DNA of 64,000 nucleotides from an uncultured Pelagibacteraceae bacterium. Lineage in GTDB: Bacteria > Pseudomonadota > Alphaproteobacteria > Pelagibacterales > Pelagibacteraceae. Both the position numbers and the translations under genes were made by a program. The stretch lies in assembly GCA_902634325.1 (NCBI GenBank), contig CACPJP010000003.1:28790-92789 (forward strand). The letters are read 5' to 3'. Shown piece by piece: positions 52,806 through 62,715 of this stretch (position 1 is the first letter of the stretch; every line of letters starts with the position of its first letter). A model generated the notes under the pieces. That model searched no databases and had not been told where the DNA came from. It worked only from the letters and a program-made list of their open reading frames with translations.

Positions 52806-53286
52806 GTATTTTTGTTTTTTTTGTAATATAAGGCAAAATTTTAATTAAATCTTTTTTTGGTATAGCAATGCATCCTTTTGTAGGACTAAATTTTTTATTT
52901 GCAATATGTAAAAATATTGCACTTCCTTTATTTTTAATTACCGGTTTTGTATTAAAGTTTAAAATCAATATTAAATCGTACATATTATTTCTTAAGTATA
53001 ATTTTTCAGCGCTTTTTTTAAATGGGAAATGAATTAACTTATTATAGTAATGCGAGCTTGGATCATCACACCAGCCCATCTTTGAGCTTATTGATCTTTT
53101 TTTTAGTTTACATTGAATTTTCTTAATTCTATCTTTTCTATAAAGTAAAAATTGAAATTTAAATTTTCCTTTAGGAGTTTTGAGATCACCCTCCCTTTTT
53201 TTTGAGGTTAGACCTTTTTTTCCTATTGAGCATTTAATCTTATAGTTATAAAAGTAAAGAAAGTTATTTTTTAACCGTATATGCAT
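52795..53286 (-). CDS. L,D-transpeptidase (YkuD)-like protein
   Basis: AIFLHIANKKFSPTKGCIAIPKKDLIKIL (HxxxxxxxxTxGCIAI) catalytic motif. Confidence 0.85.
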   Translation of the reverse strand: MHIRLKNNFLYFYNYKIKCSIGKKGLTSKKREGDLKTPKGKFKFQFLLYRKDRIKKIQCKLKKRSISSKMGWCDDPSSHYYNKLIHFPFKKSAEKLYLRNNMYDLILILNFNTKPVIKNKGSAIFLHIANKKFSPTKGCIAIPKKDLIKILPYITKKTKILIP

Positions 53287-53913
53287 AATAATTCTTATTC
53301 AATTAATGTGGCATGTTTTTGTAGTGAAAATTTTACCAAGTCTTTAGAGGAAATAAAATCATTTTTTAGTTTTAGACTTATTACTTTAGAGACCAATACA
53401 AGTCATTTAATAAATAAAAACTACAATGCAATAATTGTTGAGTCAACAATGAATAAAAAAATTAGTCTGAGTGACATTAATATTCCTAAAATTATTATAC
53501 AAAGTAAAAATGAAAAAAAAATTTCGAGAAAACCATTTGAAATAAATTTTAAGTTACCCATTAACATTGTTCAATTTAATAAGGCTGTTGTAGATCTGTC
53601 AAAAAAACATGAATTTAATAAAAATTCTTTAATAAAAATAAAGAATTATGTATTAGATAAAAATGAAAGAGTTTTAAGGTTAGATGATAAAACTTTAAAA
53701 ATTACAGAAAAAGAAATTTATTTTATTGAAACTCTTCATTCATCAAAAAAACCTTTAAGCAGAAATTATATTCTTAAGAATATCTGGTCTTATTCTTCTG
53801 ATGCTGATACTCACACAGTTGAAACTCATATTTATAGACTTAGACAAAAAATTAAAGAAAGTTTTGGTGATAAAAATTTTATTAAAAATACCCCAGATGG
53901 GTATGCACTTTGA
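53281..53913 (+). CDS. OmpR-type winged-helix regulator with degenerate receiver domain
   Basis: C-terminal LTEKEIYFIETLHSS...SRNYILKNIWSYSSDADTHTVETHIYRLRQKI; N-terminal lacks canonical receiver Asp. Confidence 0.83.
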   Translation: MHNNSYSINVACFCSENFTKSLEEIKSFFSFRLITLETNTSHLINKNYNAIIVESTMNKKISLSDINIPKIIIQSKNEKKISRKPFEINFKLPINIVQFNKAVVDLSKKHEFNKNSLIKIKNYVLDKNERVLRLDDKTLKITEKEIYFIETLHSSKKPLSRNYILKNIWSYSSDADTHTVETHIYRLRQKIKESFGDKNFIKNTPDGYAL

Positions 53914-54026
53914 AAAAAAGAAATAAAATTGCTAAAGATTTGTTTTCAAAAAAATACCACAAAAGAATTATCAAACCTAAAAAAGGCAAAGGCAGTTACA
54001 GTAGAAAGAAATTTAAGAAAGTCTAG
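53910..54026 (+). CDS. ArfA-type (KGKGSY) small ribosome-rescue factor candidate, 38 aa, TTG start (not in ORF track)
   Basis: (M)KKRNKIAKDLFSKKYHKRIIKPKKGKGSYSRKKFKKV*; matches E. coli ArfA core LFRQRVEKNKKGKGSYMRK; TTG overlaps upstream stop (TTGA). Confidence 0.75.
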   Translation: MKKRNKIAKDLFSKKYHKRIIKPKKGKGSYSRKKFKKV

Positions 54027-54942
54027 CTCCAATTTTTTGTATGATTTTTGAAGACATTTCTGTGCCTTTTTCAAGGCTTTCTTGCAGTGATAAATTATTT
54101 ATATATCCATGTAAAAATCCAGCAGCAAAAAGATCCCCGGCCCCTGTTAAATCCACAATTTTTAAATTTTTTTGAACACCACATTCAAACACATCATTTT
54201 TATTTATTACAACACTGCCTTTTTCACCCCGAGTTATAATTATTAATTTTCCGAGATTTTTTCCAAAAGAAATCACTTCATCAAAGTTTTTAGTATTAAT
54301 TAAAGATAAAATTTCTTGTTCATTTGCAAATGTAATGTCTAATTTATTTTTTACTAAATCTAAAAAATGTGATTTGTGTCTATCAACGCAAAACTTGTCG
54401 GATAGTGACATAGCAACCCTGTTTGAGTTGCTTATAGCTTTTTCAAAAGCTTTTTGAGGGACACCTTCATCCCAAAGATATCCTTCTAAAAAAGTTATTT
54501 TGCTCTTTTTAACAACATCAGCATCAACATCATTTTCATTGATTTTGCCTGCAATTCCTAAGAAAGTACACATCGTTCTTTCTGAGTCAGGTGTTATTAA
54601 AATTAAACAAGTTCCAGTAGACAAGTTTTCTTTTTTTTTAGAATAAAAGTATTTAACTTTTTCTTTTTTAAGACCTTCTTCATACTTATTGCCCAAGTCG
54701 TCTTTATTAATTTTACCTATGAATCCGACATTATTACCTAGTTGTGCTAGACCTACAATGGAATTTGCAACAGATCCTCCCGCAACAGTTTCTTCAATTT
54801 TTAAATTAGATAACAATTTTTTAAATTCTTTTTCATCAACTAATTTCATTGTGCTTTTATTGAGTTTATTTTTAGTCAAGAAATCATCATCAACTTTACA
54901 GATAACATCTACTATTGCATTTCCCATTCCTAAAATTTTCAT
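54013..54942 (-). CDS. PfkB-family sugar/adenosine kinase
   Basis: ILGMGNAIVDVICKVDD, ETVAGGSVANSIVGLAQLG, IVDLTGAGDLFAAGFLHG; start set to MKILGMG because the tracked ORF extends into nth. Confidence 0.92.
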   Translation of the reverse strand: MKILGMGNAIVDVICKVDDDFLTKNKLNKSTMKLVDEKEFKKLLSNLKIEETVAGGSVANSIVGLAQLGNNVGFIGKINKDDLGNKYEEGLKKEKVKYFYSKKKENLSTGTCLILITPDSERTMCTFLGIAGKINENDVDADVVKKSKITFLEGYLWDEGVPQKAFEKAISNSNRVAMSLSDKFCVDRHKSHFLDLVKNKLDITFANEQEILSLINTKNFDEVISFGKNLGKLIIITRGEKGSVVINKNDVFECGVQKNLKIVDLTGAGDLFAAGFLHGYINNLSLQESLEKGTEMSSKIIQKIGARLS

Positions 54943-54943
54943 A

Positions 54944-55597
54944 TTAAGCTTTCTTTGTTTTAATTGGTATTTTACGATTAGGATAACAAGTAGTACAGAT
55001 TTTACAAGTGAGGCCATAACACTCTCTTGCTTTACAATATTCTCTTCCATAATAAATTATTTGAAGATGAAGTTTATTCCAAGATTTTTTAGGAAATAGT
55101 CTTTTTAAATCCTTTTCAGTTTGAACAACATTTTTACCATTAGTTAAACCCCATCTTTGTGCCAAACGATGAATATGTGTATCTACAGGAAAGGCTGGAT
55201 ATCCAAATCCTTGAGACATTACTACACTTGCTGTTTTGTGACCTACACCTTGTAAATTTTCAAGATCCTTAAAATTTTTGGGAACCTTTCCACCATGTTT
55301 TTCTACCAATTGTTTTGAAAGCAAATATACACTTTTGGCTTTGTTTCTAAAAAAACCCAAACTTTTTATTAGCTTTTCAATTTTTTTTCTTCCCAATTTT
55401 ACAAAATGTTCTGGTTTATAATATTTTGGATATACGTTTTTAGTTGCTTTGTTTACATTAATATCTGTGGTTTGTGCAGATAGTGCTACAGACACTAATA
55501 GGGTAAACGTATTTTTATGTTTGAGTGGAATAGGAGTTCTAGGATAAATTTGATTAAGAATTTTTAATATTATTTTGGCTCTTTTATTTGTACTCAT
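54944..55597 (-). CDS. nth: Endonuclease III
   Basis: LQGVGHKTASVVMSQGFGYPAFPVDTHIHRLAQRWGL and Fe-S cluster CKARECYGLTCKICTTC. Confidence 0.96.
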   Translation of the reverse strand: MSTNKRAKIILKILNQIYPRTPIPLKHKNTFTLLVSVALSAQTTDINVNKATKNVYPKYYKPEHFVKLGRKKIEKLIKSLGFFRNKAKSVYLLSKQLVEKHGGKVPKNFKDLENLQGVGHKTASVVMSQGFGYPAFPVDTHIHRLAQRWGLTNGKNVVQTEKDLKRLFPKKSWNKLHLQIIYYGREYCKARECYGLTCKICTTCYPNRKIPIKTKKA

Positions 55598-55607
55598 TGT
55601 TTTAAAT

Positions 55608-56384
55608 TTATTTAAAATTTAAAACATTTCTCATTGAGTATAAACCTGGTTTTTTGTTTATTAACCATTTTGCTGCAGTTAAAGCCCCTTCTGAGTATAA
55701 AGCCCTGTCAAAAGATTCGTGATTTAAAGTGACTATTTCTTTTCCACTTGAGAATTTTACCTCATGTTCTCCAACGACTTTACCTTTTCTGATGGAACTA
55801 AAATTGATTTTTTTGCTGTACGGGAAAGACTTTTTGTTAAAATATTTTTTTCCCATAATTTTACTTAAATCTTTATTTTTTCCTGACGCTATACCCTTTC
55901 CAAGCATCAAAGCCGTGCCTGAAGGATGATCTTTTTTATGTTTATGATGTGCTTCAAAAATCTTGGCCAAAAAGTTATTTCCAAGAGATTTTGATGCAAT
56001 CTCAGTTAAATAAACAAGTAAATTTACACCCAAGCTCATATTTCCTGCTTTAAGTATAGGTATTTTTCTAGAGTATTTTTTTATCAATTTCTCTTCTCTT
56101 TTTGAAAAACCCGTTGTTCCAATTACCACTCTTTTTTTTAATTTCGAAGCAATTTTAAGCACTTCTAAAGTGCATTTTGGAACTGTAAAATCTATAATTA
56201 CATTTGCATTTTTGAATGCATTTTTTGAATTTAATTGAGGTTTTAGACCTGATACTTTTTTATTAACTATTCTGTTTTCTGTAACAGAAACAAGTTTAAA
56301 GTTTTTAGTAGCTTTAGAAGATTTGATGAGCTGCTGACCCATTCTTCCAAGACATCCGGTAATAGCTAAATTGATTTTTTTCAT
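55608..56384 (-). CDS. dapB: 4-hydroxy-tetrahydrodipicolinate reductase
   Basis: NLAITGCLGRMGQQLIK, VIGTTGFSKREEKLI, FEAHHKHKKDHPSGTAL. Confidence 0.96.
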   Translation of the reverse strand: MKKINLAITGCLGRMGQQLIKSSKATKNFKLVSVTENRIVNKKVSGLKPQLNSKNAFKNANVIIDFTVPKCTLEVLKIASKLKKRVVIGTTGFSKREEKLIKKYSRKIPILKAGNMSLGVNLLVYLTEIASKSLGNNFLAKIFEAHHKHKKDHPSGTALMLGKGIASGKNKDLSKIMGKKYFNKKSFPYSKKINFSSIRKGKVVGEHEVKFSSGKEIVTLNHESFDRALYSEGALTAAKWLINKKPGLYSMRNVLNFK

Positions 56385-57518
56385 TTAATTTTTCCAGAAT
56401 TTTTTAGCTTTATCAAAGAAAGTCTTAATCAATGGATTTGATTTAGTGTCTTCCAAAGTCTTAAATTCTTCGAGCAGTTCTTTTTGTTTTTTGGTTAAAG
56501 ACGTTGGTACTTCAGTTATAATTCTGATGTATAGATCTCCAAATACATTTCTTCTTAAGATTGGCATGCCTTTTCCTTTGAGTCTTAACTGTTTTCCGCT
56601 TTGGGTTCCAGATGGAATTTTGATTTTTGTTTTTCCACCATCAATTGAAGGTACTTCAACTGTTGTTCCCAAAGCTGCATCAGCAATAGAAACTGGTAAC
56701 TCATAATAAAGATTTTCCTCTGATCTTTTAAAAATGTTATGAGGTTCCACTGATACGAATAAATATAAATCTCCATTTATCCCACCTTTGTTACCAGCCT
56801 CACCTTTCCCCGCAAGTCTTATTCTTGTTCCATCATCAACTCCTTTTGGAATTTTAACCGAAACAGATTCATCGGACTGCATTTTCCCCATTCCACTACA
56901 TTTATTACATGGATTACTAATTTTTTCTCCTTCACCACTACACTGAGGACAAGTTTGCTGTATGGTGAAGAATCCCTGACTAGACCTTACCTTTCCTTGT
57001 CCATCACAATAACTACATACAGAAGGTTTTGAACCTGGTTTAGCTCCACTTCCAGAACATGTTTTACATTTTTTATAAGTTGTATAATTTATTTTTTTTT
57101 CAGTACCAGTAAATGCATCATTTAGATCTATTGAAATATCATACCTTAAATCGCTACCTCTATTGTTTGATCTGCTTCTTCTTGATCTACCAGAGGTTCC
57201 AAAGCCAAAATCTCCAAAAACATCCTCAAAAATATCAGAGAAAGATGAAGAAAAATCAAAATTACCAAAACCCCCTTGCCCCCCACCAGCACCTTGAAAA
57301 GCCGCATGTCCAAACTGATCATAATTTGCTTTTCTTTTATCATCAGAAAGTACGTGATAGGCTTCACTTGCTTCTTTGAATTTTTCTTCAGCACTTTTAT
57401 CACCCTTATTTTTGTCTGGGTGATATTTAAGTGCCAATTTTCTATAAGCTTTTTTGATTTCGTCTTTATTGGCTGATTTATTTATACCTAAGACTTCATA
57501 ATAATCTCTTTTTGCCAT
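56385..57518 (-). CDS. dnaJ: Chaperone DnaJ
   Basis: J domain [33 protein letters not shown] and CxxCxGxG zinc repeats. Confidence 0.98.
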   Translation of the reverse strand: MAKRDYYEVLGINKSANKDEIKKAYRKLALKYHPDKNKGDKSAEEKFKEASEAYHVLSDDKRKANYDQFGHAAFQGAGGGQGGFGNFDFSSSFSDIFEDVFGDFGFGTSGRSRRSRSNNRGSDLRYDISIDLNDAFTGTEKKINYTTYKKCKTCSGSGAKPGSKPSVCSYCDGQGKVRSSQGFFTIQQTCPQCSGEGEKISNPCNKCSGMGKMQSDESVSVKIPKGVDDGTRIRLAGKGEAGNKGGINGDLYLFVSVEPHNIFKRSEENLYYELPVSIADAALGTTVEVPSIDGGKTKIKIPSGTQSGKQLRLKGKGMPILRRNVFGDLYIRIITEVPTSLTKKQKELLEEFKTLEDTKSNPLIKTFFDKAKKFWKN

Positions 57519-57547
57519 GAGAAGCTTTGCTCCTGTTAATTGTAGTC

Positions 57548-59467
57548 TTAGGCTCTTTTTTCTTTGTCTTCTTTTGTGTCTACGACTTCTGCATCAACAA
57601 CATTATCTTTTTCTTTATCGTCTTTATTATCTTTTTTATTAGCAGCCTTTCCATCAGATTTTTGCTGACTTTTGTAAACCGCTTCCCCTAATTTCATCGA
57701 GGCCTGAATTAAAGACTGAGTTTTTTTCTTAACCTCTTCTGTGTCTGTTCCTTTTAAAGCATTTCTTAGATCTGAAATGGCAGTTTCTATAGCTTTTTTC
57801 TCAGCTTCACTGATTTTAGAGCCATGCTCTTTAAGATTTTTTTCAGTGGAATGAATTATGGTATCAGCTTGATTTCTTGAATCTACCGATTCTCTTTTTT
57901 TCTTATCTGATTCTTTGTTCGCTTCAGCATCTCTAACCATTTTTTGAATTTCCTCTTCGGACAATCCACCCGATGCTTGAATTTGAATTTTTTGTTCTTT
58001 ACCTGTACCTTTGTCTTTTGCAGATACGTTAACAATCCCGTTTGCATCTATATCAAAAGTTACCTCAATTTGAGGAACACCTCTTGGAGCAGGAGCAATT
58101 CCTACAAGTTCAAAATTACCTAAAATTTTATTGTCTGATGCCATCTCTCTTTCGCCTTGAAGTACTCTTATTGATACAGCAGGCTGATTATCCTCAGCAG
58201 TTGAAAAAACTTGGCTTTTTTTAGTTGGTATAGTTGTGTTTTTATCAATTAATTTTGTAGAAACTCCTCCAAGGGTCTCGATACCTAAAGACAAAGGAGT
58301 AACATCTAAAAGCAAAACATCTTTAACATCACCTTGTAGTACACCTGCTTGGATTGCGGCTCCCATTGCAACTACTTCGTCAGGATTAACACTTTTATTA
58401 GGATCTTTTCCAAAAAAGTTTTTAACAGTTTCAACAATTTTTGGCATTCTAGTCATTCCACCAACTAAAACTACTTCGTTTATTTCTGCTGCTGAAAAAC
58501 CTGAGTCTTTAAGAGCAGTTTTGCAGGGTTCTAAAGTTCTTTCTACTAAACTTTCCACCAGAGCTTCTAATTTAGCTCTAGTAAATTTTAAATTAATATG
58601 TTTTGGTCCTGTCTTGTCGGCTGTAATGAAGGGAAGATTTATTTCAGTTTGTGTTGCAGAAGATAATTCTATTTTAGCTTTTTCTGCCGCTTCCTTTAAT
58701 CTCTGCAATGCTAGTTTGTCGGTTTTTAAATTAATTCCACTATCTTTTTTAAATTCTGAAACTAAATAATCTACAATAGCATCATCAAAATCTTCACCAC
58801 CTAAAAAGGTGTCTCCATTTGTAGATTTTACTTCAAATACACCATCACCAATTTCTAAAATAGATACATCAAAAGTACCACCGCCAAGATCATAAACAGC
58901 AATTTTTTTTCCACCTTTTTTATCTAAACCATATGCTAATGAAGCTGCGGTAGGTTCATTAATAATTCTTAAAACTTCCAGGCCAGCAATTTTTCCAGCA
59001 TCTTTTGTTGCTTGTCTTTGTGCATCATTAAAATAGGCTGGCACTGTTATCACAGCTTTAGTAACTGGCTGGCCCAAATGTTTTTCAGCTGTTTCTTTCA
59101 TTTTTTGAAGAATAAATGCCGATATTTGAGATGGAGAATATTTTTTACCTTTCCCTTCTATCCAAGCATCGTTCTTATCTGATTTAACTATTTTAAATGG
59201 AACTTTTTCAACATCTTTTTTTACAGATTGGTCATCAAAAGTTCTTCCTATTAATCTTTTAGCAGCAAAAATTGTATTATTAGGATTTGTAACAGCCTGT
59301 CTTTTTGCAGGTTGTCCCACTAATCTTTCATCTTTATCAAGAAAAGCAACTACCGAAGGAGTTGTTCTTTGTCCTTCAGTGTTTTCAATAACTTTAGCCT
59401 GCTTGCCTTCCATTATGGCTACACATGAATTTGTTGTTCCTAAATCTATTCCGATTACTCTACTCAT
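57548..59467 (-). CDS. dnaK: Chaperone DnaK
   Basis: [30 protein letters not shown]. Confidence 0.99.
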   Translation of the reverse strand: MSRVIGIDLGTTNSCVAIMEGKQAKVIENTEGQRTTPSVVAFLDKDERLVGQPAKRQAVTNPNNTIFAAKRLIGRTFDDQSVKKDVEKVPFKIVKSDKNDAWIEGKGKKYSPSQISAFILQKMKETAEKHLGQPVTKAVITVPAYFNDAQRQATKDAGKIAGLEVLRIINEPTAASLAYGLDKKGGKKIAVYDLGGGTFDVSILEIGDGVFEVKSTNGDTFLGGEDFDDAIVDYLVSEFKKDSGINLKTDKLALQRLKEAAEKAKIELSSATQTEINLPFITADKTGPKHINLKFTRAKLEALVESLVERTLEPCKTALKDSGFSAAEINEVVLVGGMTRMPKIVETVKNFFGKDPNKSVNPDEVVAMGAAIQAGVLQGDVKDVLLLDVTPLSLGIETLGGVSTKLIDKNTTIPTKKSQVFSTAEDNQPAVSIRVLQGEREMASDNKILGNFELVGIAPAPRGVPQIEVTFDIDANGIVNVSAKDKGTGKEQKIQIQASGGLSEEEIQKMVRDAEANKESDKKKRESVDSRNQADTIIHSTEKNLKEHGSKISEAEKKAIETAISDLRNALKGTDTEEVKKKTQSLIQASMKLGEAVYKSQQKSDGKAANKKDNKDDKEKDNVVDAEVVDTKEDKEKRA

Positions 59468-59477
59468 AATGCTTGAT

Positions 59478-59505
59478 ATATGGGTGTTGTTTGTGTTTCT
59501 ACAAG
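59478..59505 (-). promoter_or_regulatory. Candidate RpoH (sigma-32) promoter of dnaKJ
   Basis: Reverse strand CTTGTA-N16-CCATAT; -10 element ends 10 nt before dnaK ATG. Confidence 0.6.
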
Positions 59506-59512
59506 ACGGTAA

Positions 59513-60091
59513 TTACTTTTTTTCCTCATTTTTTTCCTCATTTTTGCCTTCTTTTTTCACGCTTTTTTTAGAAACAGCAACCAAAGATGGTCTAAGCAGT
59601 CTTTCTCCCAACATATAACCAGCTTGTATTTCTTGTACGATGGTTCCAGCCTCTACATTATCATTTTCTATTTCCGTCATAGCTTGATGAAAATTTGGAT
59701 CAAATTTTTTCTTAGCCGTATCAATCTTTTCTATTTTATTTTTTTTAAAAATTGAAATTAGATCTTTTTCAATAATCTCGATATTCTTTAAAAACTTATC
59801 TAAATCTTTATTGCCTTTTAAAGCCGAATCATTTTTAATTGAAATATAGGCTCTCTGTAGATTGTCCAATATAACCAAGTTTTCTCTTGCAAAATTAAAA
59901 CCTCCAAAATCAATTGCTTCCTTAATATCTTTTTCAAATCTTTTTCTTTGGTTTTCTAACTCGGCAAGAGATCTTAGTAGTTTATCCTCAGTATCTTTAA
60001 GCTTTTCTTCAATACTCAGCTCTTTTTTTTCTTCCTTTTTTGGAATTTTATCATCTTTATTTTTTTTATCTTCGTCGTTTAAATTAGTCAT
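59513..60091 (-). CDS. grpE: Nucleotide exchange factor GrpE
   Basis: LAELENQRKRFEKDI, NFHQAMTEIENDNVEAGTIVQEIQAGYMLGERLLRPSLVAVSK. Confidence 0.96.
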   Translation of the reverse strand: MTNLNDEDKKNKDDKIPKKEEKKELSIEEKLKDTEDKLLRSLAELENQRKRFEKDIKEAIDFGGFNFARENLVILDNLQRAYISIKNDSALKGNKDLDKFLKNIEIIEKDLISIFKKNKIEKIDTAKKKFDPNFHQAMTEIENDNVEAGTIVQEIQAGYMLGERLLRPSLVAVSKKSVKKEGKNEEKNEEKK

Positions 60092-60131
60092 ATTTTCTAT
60101 ATAGTTATGAAATACTTAATTTCTAGGCCTT

Positions 60132-60725
60132 ATGTATAAAATTGAAAAGATATTAATAGGAACACATAACAGGGGAAAATTTAAAGAAATAAGCGACTTA
60201 TTACCAGAGAAAGTGGAAAAAATCTCACTTAATGAGTTTAATCTAAAAAGTCCAAAAGAAGACGGCAAAACATTTCTTGAAAATTCTGAAATCAAAGCTA
60301 ATTTTTTTTGCCAAAAAACGAAACTAATCACTTTGTCAGATGATTCTGGCTTAGAGATAGATTGTTTAGGTGGAGAACCTGGGATTTTTTCTTCTAGGTG
60401 GGCAGAAAAGTTTGGAAATTTTGATAACGCAATGACAGAAATTCTTAATAAAGTCAAAAAGTCAAACAAAGGAACTGAAGCCCAATTTATTTGCAGTTTA
60501 ACTATCCAATGGCCGAATGGAAAAAAAATTACAGAAGTTGGAAAAATAAAAGGAAATATATCTCAAAAAAAAGGAATTAATGGTTTTGGTTATGACCCAA
60601 TTTTTGTTCCCAAAGGTTATTCTAAAACATTTGGAGAGATGGATTACAAAAAAAAACTTTCAATAGATCATCGATATATTGCTTATAAGAAATTAGAAAA
60701 AAAAATTACAGCCTATTTTGAATAA
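60132..60725 (+). CDS. rdgB: XTP/dITP diphosphatase (RdgB/HAM1)
   Basis: ILIGTHNRGKFKEISDLL, LSDDSGLEIDCLGGEPGIFSSRWA, GFGYDPIFVPKGYSKTFGEM. Confidence 0.97.
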   Translation: MYKIEKILIGTHNRGKFKEISDLLPEKVEKISLNEFNLKSPKEDGKTFLENSEIKANFFCQKTKLITLSDDSGLEIDCLGGEPGIFSSRWAEKFGNFDNAMTEILNKVKKSNKGTEAQFICSLTIQWPNGKKITEVGKIKGNISQKKGINGFGYDPIFVPKGYSKTFGEMDYKKKLSIDHRYIAYKKLEKKITAYFE

Positions 60726-61869
60726 AATTTCCATCTTCTAGTTTATAAATACTTAATTTTTGTAAAATTTTGTTTTCTGATATTGTAAATTTTCCAATTT
60801 TACCTTTAATTTCTGATTTAAAATTAAAATTATTTACAGATTTTATAGTGCCTATGTTATTCCATATATAGTAAATCAATCCTACGCTATCATAAGCTAA
60901 AATTATAATCTCATTTGGTTTATAATTGTAAGTTTTTTGAAATTTATTACTGAATTTTTTAAAATTTTTTAAATTTATTGAGGGAAAAAAGAAATTTTTA
61001 ATGGATGTTTCGTCCAATATACTTTTATCAAACCATTGATTACTTGTTATTATTAATACGTCCTTTTCTGATACATCTGTATAGGCCAAAGAAGTAAGCA
61101 CACTTTTTAAACTATCACCAAAGTCAATAATAACTACCGAGTCAAAATCTATTTTTCCCAAAGTGTACTTCTGTTTTAAGATATTTAATTCTCTCACGTC
61201 CTTGGGTTTTTCGGACCCCTCCAATTTCTTTATTCTGGAATTTAAATTAATTTTTCTTTTTTTATAATTTGTTAACTTCTCTATTTGTTGTGTTAATATT
61301 TTCGGATCCTGGTTGTATTTAAATAATTTAGTGTTGGTAAAGTTTACTAGTTTTATTTTTTTTTCAACGTGTTTTGAATATTCATTTTTTGGATATAAAA
61401 TTACTGTTTTCTTTTTTTTCTCATTTTTAATAAATTTCTTTATTGCTAATAATTGTGATTCAAGATTAATTCCCATCATTAAAATATTTTTATTGATACT
61501 AGAGTCAATATTTGAAAGAGATAAAAAAATTAAATCTTCAAAATTATTCAAGTTTTTGTGGACTTTTGAATCTACAGGACCAATTATAATTTTTATTCCC
61601 TCTTTTTCAAATTCTTCACATGCCTGAATTATTTTTTCATTTTTTGAACCAATATCTTTAGGATATATTTTTATGTAGGGATCATTTATATCCTGAATCG
61701 CCAAATTAACTGCGTATAACATTTCTTCTCCCAACGATTTAAATTCTCCCGAGAAAGGAGCCAAAACACCAATTTTTAGAAAGTTTTCATTTTTATTTTC
61801 AATAGCTAAAACAAAAGTGTTAAAACTGATAAGCGAATAAGATAAAATTATTTTTAAAATGTTTTTCAT
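60706..61869 (-). CDS. Periplasmic binding-protein-fold / penicillin-binding protein activator-like protein
   Basis: Signal peptide, IGVLAPFSGEFKSLGEEMLYAVNLAIQDI; followed by divergent rsmI. Confidence 0.75.
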   Translation of the reverse strand: MKNILKIILSYSLISFNTFVLAIENKNENFLKIGVLAPFSGEFKSLGEEMLYAVNLAIQDINDPYIKIYPKDIGSKNEKIIQACEEFEKEGIKIIIGPVDSKVHKNLNNFEDLIFLSLSNIDSSINKNILMMGINLESQLLAIKKFIKNEKKKKTVILYPKNEYSKHVEKKIKLVNFTNTKLFKYNQDPKILTQQIEKLTNYKKRKINLNSRIKKLEGSEKPKDVRELNILKQKYTLGKIDFDSVVIIDFGDSLKSVLTSLAYTDVSEKDVLIITSNQWFDKSILDETSIKNFFFPSINLKNFKKFSNKFQKTYNYKPNEIIILAYDSVGLIYYIWNNIGTIKSVNNFNFKSEIKGKIGKFTISENKILQKLSIYKLEDGNFIQNRL

Positions 61870-61875
61870 ATTTAT

Positions 61876-62715
61876 ATGAGTGATTTCTTACCAGGTTTAT
61901 ATATTGTTTCAACTCCAATAGGCAATTTAGAGGATATTACATTAAGGGCTTTAAATGTATTAAAAAATTCAGATAGAATTCTTTGTGAGGACACAAGGAG
62001 GTCTTTAAAATTATTAAATCATTATGGAATAAAAAATAAATTAATATCAAACCATAAATTTAACGAAAAAAAGGTACTTAATTCTACTATTGAGTTAATA
62101 AAAAAGAAAAATATAGTTTCATTGATTTCAGATGCTGGGACACCAGTTTTGTCTGATCCAGGACTAGTTCTTGTAAAAGAGTGTATTAAAAAAAAAATTA
62201 GGATCTTTCCAATACCAGGAACATCAGCAATAACAACCGCAATGAGCGTTTCGGGGTTTGATGACAAATACCTTTTTTATGGATTTTTGCCAAAAAAAGA
62301 GAAGGAAGTAGAAAAAATAATTGGTGGATTACAAAATATTAATTTCAGCATTATTTTTTTTATTCCTGCTGTAAAAATTAATTTCTATATTAAATATTTT
62401 AAAAAATTTTTCAAAAGAAGAAAAATTTTTATTGCTAGAGAAATGACTAAAATACATGAAACTTTTTATAGAGATAATTTGGAAAGTTTTGATAGTTTTA
62501 AATCCAATCCAAAAGGTGAGCTGACAGTTATTTTATCAAAAAAAAATAATAAAGATTTTGAAAATATAGCCAAGAATTATGATCACCTAAAAGTTGAAAT
62601 AGCAAAATATTTAAAAAGATATAGCTTGAAAGATGTTGTAAAACTAGTATCAGAGAAAAATAATTTATCCAAAAAGAAAGTTTATGATTTATGTTTAAGT
62701 ATCAAAAAACAGTAA
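61876..62715 (+). CDS. rsmI: 16S rRNA 2'-O-methyltransferase RsmI
   Basis: GLYIVSTPIGNLEDITLRAL, CEDTRRSLKLLNHYGI, SDAGTPVLSDPG. Confidence 0.96.
   Translation: MSDFLPGLYIVSTPIGNLEDITLRALNVLKNSDRILCEDTRRSLKLLNHYGIKNKLISNHKFNEKKVLNSTIELIKKKNIVSLISDAGTPVLSDPGLVLVKECIKKKIRIFPIPGTSAITTAMSVSGFDDKYLFYGFLPKKEKEVEKIIGGLQNINFSIIFFIPAVKINFYIKYFKKFFKRRKIFIAREMTKIHETFYRDNLESFDSFKSNPKGELTVILSKKNNKDFENIAKNYDHLKVEIAKYLKRYSLKDVVKLVSEKNNLSKKKVYDLCLSIKKQ

Noticed and set aside
54943-55050. 36-residue N-terminal extension of the PfkB kinase ORF
   Set aside because: Lies inside nth in another frame; family alignment starts at MKILGMGNAIVDV.
58236-58769. 177-aa + strand ORF antisense to dnaK
   Set aside because: Mirror ORF of a strongly conserved gene, no recognisable domain; the same applies to other antisense ORFs such as 31519-31998 (ftsK), 15434-15880 (purH), 25148-25483 (hslU), 57113-57379 (dnaJ).
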